DNA from: Nocardia niwae NBRC 108934 = DSM 45340
Lineage (GTDB): Bacteria > Actinomycetota > Actinomycetes > Mycobacteriales > Mycobacteriaceae
Direction of reading: 5' to 3'
DNA length: 64,000 nt
NCBI RefSeq assembly: GCF_001613465.1
Contig: NZ_BDCK01000015.1
Location: 372,001-436,000, forward strand
Numbering within the stretch: position 1 is the first letter of the stretch; every line of letters begins with the position of its first letter. Below are positions 60,534 to 64,000 of this stretch, piece by piece. The notes under the pieces were generated by a model. The model was not told the DNA's origin, searched no databases, and saw nothing but the letters and a program-made list of their open reading frames with translations. The position numbers and the translations under genes were made by a program.

Positions 60534-61313
60534 TCAGCCGAACTGCTGCCAGCCCAGCCGGATCACCATCCCGATCACCACCACCAGCAGCACGATGCGC
60601 ACGAATTCGGCGCCCTTGCGCAGCGCCATGCGCGCGCCGACCACGGCGCCGAGGACATTCGCCACGGCCATTCCCGCGCCCAGTGCCCAGAGGATGTGCC
60701 CGGTCGCCCCGAAGAACAGCAGAGCGCCGAGGTTGGACCCGCAATTGATCACCTTGGCCATGGCCGCGGCGCGGACGAACTCGGTGCCGAGCAGGGTCGC
60801 GAAGGTGATGATGAGGAACGTGCCGGTGCCGGGTCCGAGCAGGCCGTCGTAGAAGCCGATCAACCCGGCCGCCAGCGCCACCGTGAGAATCATCTTGCGC
60901 CGGGTGGGGGGATGAGTCGCCAGCGTGACGCCGATTGCCGGGCGCAGCGTGACGAACACGGCGACGCCGACCAGCACCACCATCACGATCGGGATGAACA
61001 GTTCGCGGTCGATCAGCGAGACCGCGGCCGCGCCCACCGCGGCCGCCGCCGCGGCGATCACCGCCGCGGGCAGCAGCACCCGCCAGCGCATCGGCACCTT
61101 GCGCGCGAAGGTCAGCACCGACGCGCTCGTCCCGGCCACCGCGGCGAGCTTGTTGGTGCCCAGCGCGGTCTGCGGCGCGATACCGGGCGCCACCACGAAC
61201 AACGTCGGCAGCACGATCAGCCCGCCGCCGCCAACCACCGCGTCCACCCAGCCCGCGGCCGTCGCCGCCGTCAACAAAACCGCCCAGTCTCCGATCTCCA
61301 CCACGCCAGACAA
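60534..61313 (-). CDS. TSUP-family (TauE/SafE) anion/sulfur-compound exporter
   Basis: A 259-residue permease with about eight membrane helices in two repeats. The paired motifs VDAVVGGGGLIVLPTLFVVA (near residue 24) and GFYDGLLGPGTGTFLIITFA (near residue 152) mark the family. It would export sulfite, sulfoacetate or similar anions. The start is TTG at 61313, or a GTG 3 codons in. It is convergent with the TetR gene, with no space for a separate terminator. Confidence 0.9.
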   Translation of the reverse strand: MSGVVEIGDWAVLLTAATAAGWVDAVVGGGGLIVLPTLFVVAPGIAPQTALGTNKLAAVAGTSASVLTFARKVPMRWRVLLPAAVIAAAAAAVGAAAVSLIDRELFIPIVMVVLVGVAVFVTLRPAIGVTLATHPPTRRKMILTVALAAGLIGFYDGLLGPGTGTFLIITFATLLGTEFVRAAAMAKVINCGSNLGALLFFGATGHILWALGAGMAVANVLGAVVGARMALRKGAEFVRIVLLVVVIGMVIRLGWQQFG

Positions 61314-61396
61314 CCAGACCCCGGATCCGGGCCGCGCCGGGTGTGGCCGCGCGGAGCCGGTGCGCGGGGCCGTCCGGCTCGCGCGCCGGGCGCACC

Positions 61397-61402
61397 TAGG
61401 CT
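61397..61402 (+). promoter_or_regulatory. Putative -10 element (TAGGCT) of the sensor kinase gene
   Basis: TAGGCT lies 6 nt before the GTG at 61409. Confidence 0.5.
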
Positions 61403-61408
61403 GATCCC

Positions 61409-62578
61409 GTGCGTCGTTTCAGTCTGTGGCTCCGGGGCAAGCCCGTGGTGGCCGATTCGGTGCTGGCGGCGATTTTCGTGCTGCTCGAGATCATCGGTGT
61501 GAGCAACGCCCACAACAAGCTCGCCTACCTGGCCGTCGGGGTGCTGCTGCCGCTGCCGCTCATCCTGCGGCGGGTGTACCCCCGGGCCATGGCGGCGCTC
61601 ACCTTGGCGCTGTCGCTCACGGAGACGCTGGTGGGCTTCCTTTCCGAGGACGACGCCGACCACATCGCGCAGTTGTCCCACGGCATCATGCTCTACACGC
61701 TGGTCGCCTACGTCGGCCGGCGGGCCGGACTGTGGTACGGCCTCGGCCTGGTGGCCGATCTCGCTTTCTCGATCGTGGCGATCGGGAAGCCCGCGGGATC
61801 CGACAGCGTGTTCACCGTCATGTTCTACGCCTTGTGCTGGACCCTCGCGGAGTTCATCGGCGCGCGGCACGCCTACGACGCCGAGGTGGCGGCCCGGCTC
61901 GCGGTCGCCGACTACGACAAGGAGCGGCGCGCACACGACGCCGTCGCGGCCGAACGCACCCGCATCGCGCGGGAACTGCACGATGTGGTGGCGCATGCGG
62001 TGAGCGTCATCATCGTGCAAGCCGACGGCGCCAAGTACGCGCTGCGCCGCGACCCGGACGCGGCCGAACAGGCGCTCGGCACCATCGCGGGCACCGGCCG
62101 CGAAGCATTGCGCGAACTGCGCCGGACCGTGGCCCTGCTGCGCACCGAGCACGCGCCCGACCAGCTGCCACAGCACGGCACCGCGGGCATCGCCAAGCTC
62201 GTGGAGATGATGCGCGGCACCGGCCTGGCCGTGGAACTCGAGTTGAGCGGTGAACTCGACGACATCGCGCCCGAGGTCAGTCTGGGCGTGCATCGCATCG
62301 TGCAGGAGTCGCTGACCAACACGCTGCGCCACGCGGGGCCGCACCCGAAGGCGTGGGTCCGGGTGCGCCGCACCGACGCCGACGTGCTGATCGAGGTCAC
62401 CGACACCGGCGGGATCTCGCCGCACGACTCGGCGCGCATCCAGGGCAGCGGGCTCGGCCTGGTCGGGATGCGCGAACGCGTCGCCGTGCTGGGCGGCAGC
62501 CTGGACGCGGGCCGCGATGCCGACGGATCCTGGCGTGTGCACGCCGGCATCCCGCTGCGGCCCGGCCTCGCGGAGTGA
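61409..62578 (+). CDS. Two-component sensor histidine kinase (NarL-type, HisKA_3)
   Basis: A 389-residue kinase. About five N-terminal membrane helices (residues 12-150) have no large external domain. HisKA_3 has AERTRIARELHDVVAHAVSV with the phospho-accepting His near residue 191, and a C-terminal HATPase domain has GLGLVGMRERVAVLGG. It resembles DesK-type membrane-stress sensors. It is followed by its response regulator after 117 bp; the regulator appears to have its own promoter. Confidence 0.92.
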   Translation: MRRFSLWLRGKPVVADSVLAAIFVLLEIIGVSNAHNKLAYLAVGVLLPLPLILRRVYPRAMAALTLALSLTETLVGFLSEDDADHIAQLSHGIMLYTLVAYVGRRAGLWYGLGLVADLAFSIVAIGKPAGSDSVFTVMFYALCWTLAEFIGARHAYDAEVAARLAVADYDKERRAHDAVAAERTRIARELHDVVAHAVSVIIVQADGAKYALRRDPDAAEQALGTIAGTGREALRELRRTVALLRTEHAPDQLPQHGTAGIAKLVEMMRGTGLAVELELSGELDDIAPEVSLGVHRIVQESLTNTLRHAGPHPKAWVRVRRTDADVLIEVTDTGGISPHDSARIQGSGLGLVGMRERVAVLGGSLDAGRDADGSWRVHAGIPLRPGLAE

Positions 62579-62683
62579 GCCGGGTCCCGCGTGCGTCACG
62601 TAAACCGCTGCACTCCAATCGCATCCGGCATCGGTGCGGAACCGCCGCCGGACGGGCCGTCCGGTGCGTCGAAGCGTGCACGT

Positions 62684-62689
62684 TACATT
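62684..62689 (+). promoter_or_regulatory. Putative -10 element (TACATT) of the response regulator gene
   Basis: TACATT lies 6 nt before the GTG at 62696. Confidence 0.5.
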
Positions 62690-62695
62690 GGGGAC

Positions 62696-63355
62696 GTGCC
62701 GATCACCGTTCTCGTCGTCGATGACCAGGAACTCATGCGGATGGGATTGAAGATGGTGCTCGGCGCGCACCCGGACATCGACGTGATCGGTGAGGCGGCC
62801 AACGGCGCGGCCGCGGTCGCCGCCGCGGCCGAACTGCGACCCGATGTGGTGCTGATGGACGTGCGGATGCCCGTGGTGGACGGGGTGGTCGCGACCAGCC
62901 GCATCGTGGAGGCAGGGCACGGCAGCCGAGTGCTGGTCATGACCACCTTCGACCTCGACGAGCACGCGCTCGGCGCGCTGCGTGCGGGGGCGAGCGGGTT
63001 CCTGTTGAAGGACACTCCGCCCGAGGACCTCGTCTCGGCCATCCGCAGCGTCGCCGCCGGTGACGCCGTGGTCTCGCCGAAGGTTACCAAGCGCCTGCTG
63101 GACCGGCTCATCGCGGAGAACCCGGCGCGGACCCGCGACCCGGGCGTGCTCGACGTACTCACCGCCCGCGAGCGCGAGGTGCTCGAGCAGATCGCCGCCG
63201 GACGCTCCAACGCCGAGATCGCCGAACAGTTGTATCTATCGGAGGCCACGGTCAAGACGCATGTGGGCCGGGTGCTCACCAAACTCGGTCTGCGCGACCG
63301 GGTTCAAGCGGTCGTGCTGGCCTACGAGACCGGGCTGGTGCGGCCGGGCGGCTGA
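62696..63355 (+). CDS. NarL/FixJ-family response regulator
   Basis: A 219-residue regulator. The receiver domain has the acidic pair at residues 9-10 and the phospho-acceptor Asp55 in VLMDVRMP. The C-terminal LuxR helix-turn-helix has LTAREREVLEQIAAGRSNAE and LSEATVKTHVGRVLTKLGLR (about residues 152-205). It pairs with the kinase just upstream. GTG 62696 is chosen over an ATG 35 codons earlier because the receiver domain begins there, after a TACATT element. Confidence 0.93.
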   Translation: MPITVLVVDDQELMRMGLKMVLGAHPDIDVIGEAANGAAAVAAAAELRPDVVLMDVRMPVVDGVVATSRIVEAGHGSRVLVMTTFDLDEHALGALRAGASGFLLKDTPPEDLVSAIRSVAAGDAVVSPKVTKRLLDRLIAENPARTRDPGVLDVLTAREREVLEQIAAGRSNAEIAEQLYLSEATVKTHVGRVLTKLGLRDRVQAVVLAYETGLVRPGG

Positions 63356-63447
63356 GACCGGGCCGATCTCAGCGACCTATCAGGCGGATCGGGGAGCAAA
63401 ATCCCGGTGCGGGACGTTGACCGGGTAGATCGTCCGAAAGGATCGCC

Positions 63448-63930
63448 ATGCCCGCCCTGTTGTTCGTGCTGTACGCCGTCGTCGAGGTCGCCGCGCTGGT
63501 CGCGGTCGGTCAGCTGATCGGCGTGCTGTCCACCATCCTGCTGCTCATCGCCGGATCGGCCGCGGGCATGCTGCTGGTCGGGGCGCAGGGACGGCGGGTG
63601 TTCGAGCAGTTCCGCCGGGCCGCGCGCGGGGAAGTGGCTCCCGGGACCGCCGTGGCAGACGGCGCCCTGGTCGCGGCGGGCGGGGTGCTGATGTTCGTGC
63701 CCGGCCTGGTCACCTCCGTGTTCGGCCTGCTCCTGCTGCTGCCTCCGACGCGGTTGCTGGTACGGCCCCTGGTCACGGCGTTCGCGGCGCGGCGCTTCCG
63801 TCGGCTCGTCGCGGCCGCGCCGTACCGTGGCGTGATCGTCGACGGCGGCGAAGTGGTCGACGGCGTCGTGGTGGGGCAGTGGTACGACGACGGCCAGGGC
63901 AACGCGCGCCGCGCGATCAGCGCGTCCTGA
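63448..63930 (+). CDS. fxsA: FxsA-family membrane protein
   Basis: A 160-residue protein with three or four membrane helices. The FxsA pattern includes VVEVAALVAVGQLIGVLSTI, GSAAGMLLVGAQGRRVFEQF and ALVAAGGVLMFVPGLVTSVF. The family was named for relief of F exclusion of phage T7 in E. coli; its molecular role is unclear. The counterpart in M. tuberculosis is Rv2053c. GAAAGGATCGCC precedes the ATG. Confidence 0.9.
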   Translation: MPALLFVLYAVVEVAALVAVGQLIGVLSTILLLIAGSAAGMLLVGAQGRRVFEQFRRAARGEVAPGTAVADGALVAAGGVLMFVPGLVTSVFGLLLLLPPTRLLVRPLVTAFAARRFRRLVAAAPYRGVIVDGGEVVDGVVVGQWYDDGQGNARRAISAS

Positions 63931-63974
63931 CGGCGAAGTCGGCGCACCCGGTTCCGCGCGCCGCCGCGAAGGGC

Positions 63975-63980
63975 TATCGT
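63975..63980 (+). promoter_or_regulatory. Putative -10 element (TATCGT) of a gene running off the window
   Basis: TATCGT lies 6 nt before an ATG at 63987, the same leaderless geometry as fourteen other genes in this window. Confidence 0.35.
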
Positions 63981-63986
63981 GGCGCG

Positions 63987-64000
63987 ATGGCCACCGAGCA
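63987..64000 (+). CDS. Partial gene start at the window end
   Basis: ATG GCC ACC GAG (Met-Ala-Thr-Glu) follows a TATCGT hexamer by 6 nt. Only four codons are visible, so no function can be given. The call rests on promoter geometry alone. Confidence 0.3.

Overview
The window is a gene-dense, very GC-rich chromosomal stretch of an actinomycete of the order Mycobacteriales, most likely Nocardia (family Nocardiaceae). The genus is inferred; the order rests on strong evidence. The gene order dop-pup-prcB-prcA-pafA-pafB-pafC-tatA-tatC-helY-DUF4333-exonuclease-pepE follows the Rv2112c-Rv2089c block of Mycobacterium tuberculosis. A second block, F420-dependent biliverdin reductase-SDR-cobL, matches Rv2074-Rv2072c. 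No tRNA, rRNA, insertion sequence, phage or CRISPR array was seen.

Layout. (1) 1-3.7 kb: small accessory genes (Ddn-like nitroreductase, AraC regulator, DUF427, Nudix, DUF418). (2) 3.8-19.6 kb: the complete Pup-proteasome tagging system without its ATPase ring gene (mpa/arc), the PafBC DNA-damage regulator pair, Tat export, the HelY helicase, a Gln/Trp-rich DUF4333 membrane protein, a 5'-3' exonuclease and PepE. (3) 19.6-40.6 kb: an interrupted aerobic cobalamin locus (cobL, cobK, cobIJ fusion, cobH, cobG, cobN) with a compact cobalamin riboswitch before cobN. Its insertions include two paralogous secreted glycine-zipper proteins, a heptad-repeat coiled-coil protein, PadR and Lrp regulators, ddaH, a MetE-like zinc methyltransferase, a frameshifted gene, a DUF574 methyltransferase and an MFS/TetR pair. 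(4) 40.7-52.1 kb: WYL regulator, P450, STAS protein, a DUF4235/DUF3618/Holin-X envelope operon, TerD, an anti-sigma-like protein, a GCS2 ligase, an amino-acid oxidase, and a PucR regulator beside a solo copy of its sensor domain. (5) 52.2-64 kb: epoxide hydrolase, a damaged PPOX gene, an XRE/methionine aminopeptidase pair with twin AT-rich operators, a VOC/PadR pair with twin operators, a PPOX enzyme, TldD/TldE, TetR/TSUP, a two-component system and FxsA.

How it works together. Dop deamidates the C-terminal Gln of Pup, PafA ligates Pup to lysines, and PrcAB degrades the tagged proteins. PafBC, encoded next door, is the transcriptional arm. The cob genes cover steps from precorrin-2 to cobalt insertion (C20, C17, C5/C15 methylation, ring contraction, reduction, methyl migration, chelation); cobM and later genes must lie elsewhere. 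Many genes here appear to be leaderless: a TANNNT hexamer sits 6-7 nt before an ATG or GTG at no fewer than fifteen genes. That pattern was used to choose several starts. The best candidates for undescribed biology are the glycine-zipper protein pair in the cobalamin locus, the operator-controlled second methionine aminopeptidase, the short MetE-like enzyme, and the solo sensor-domain protein beside PucR.
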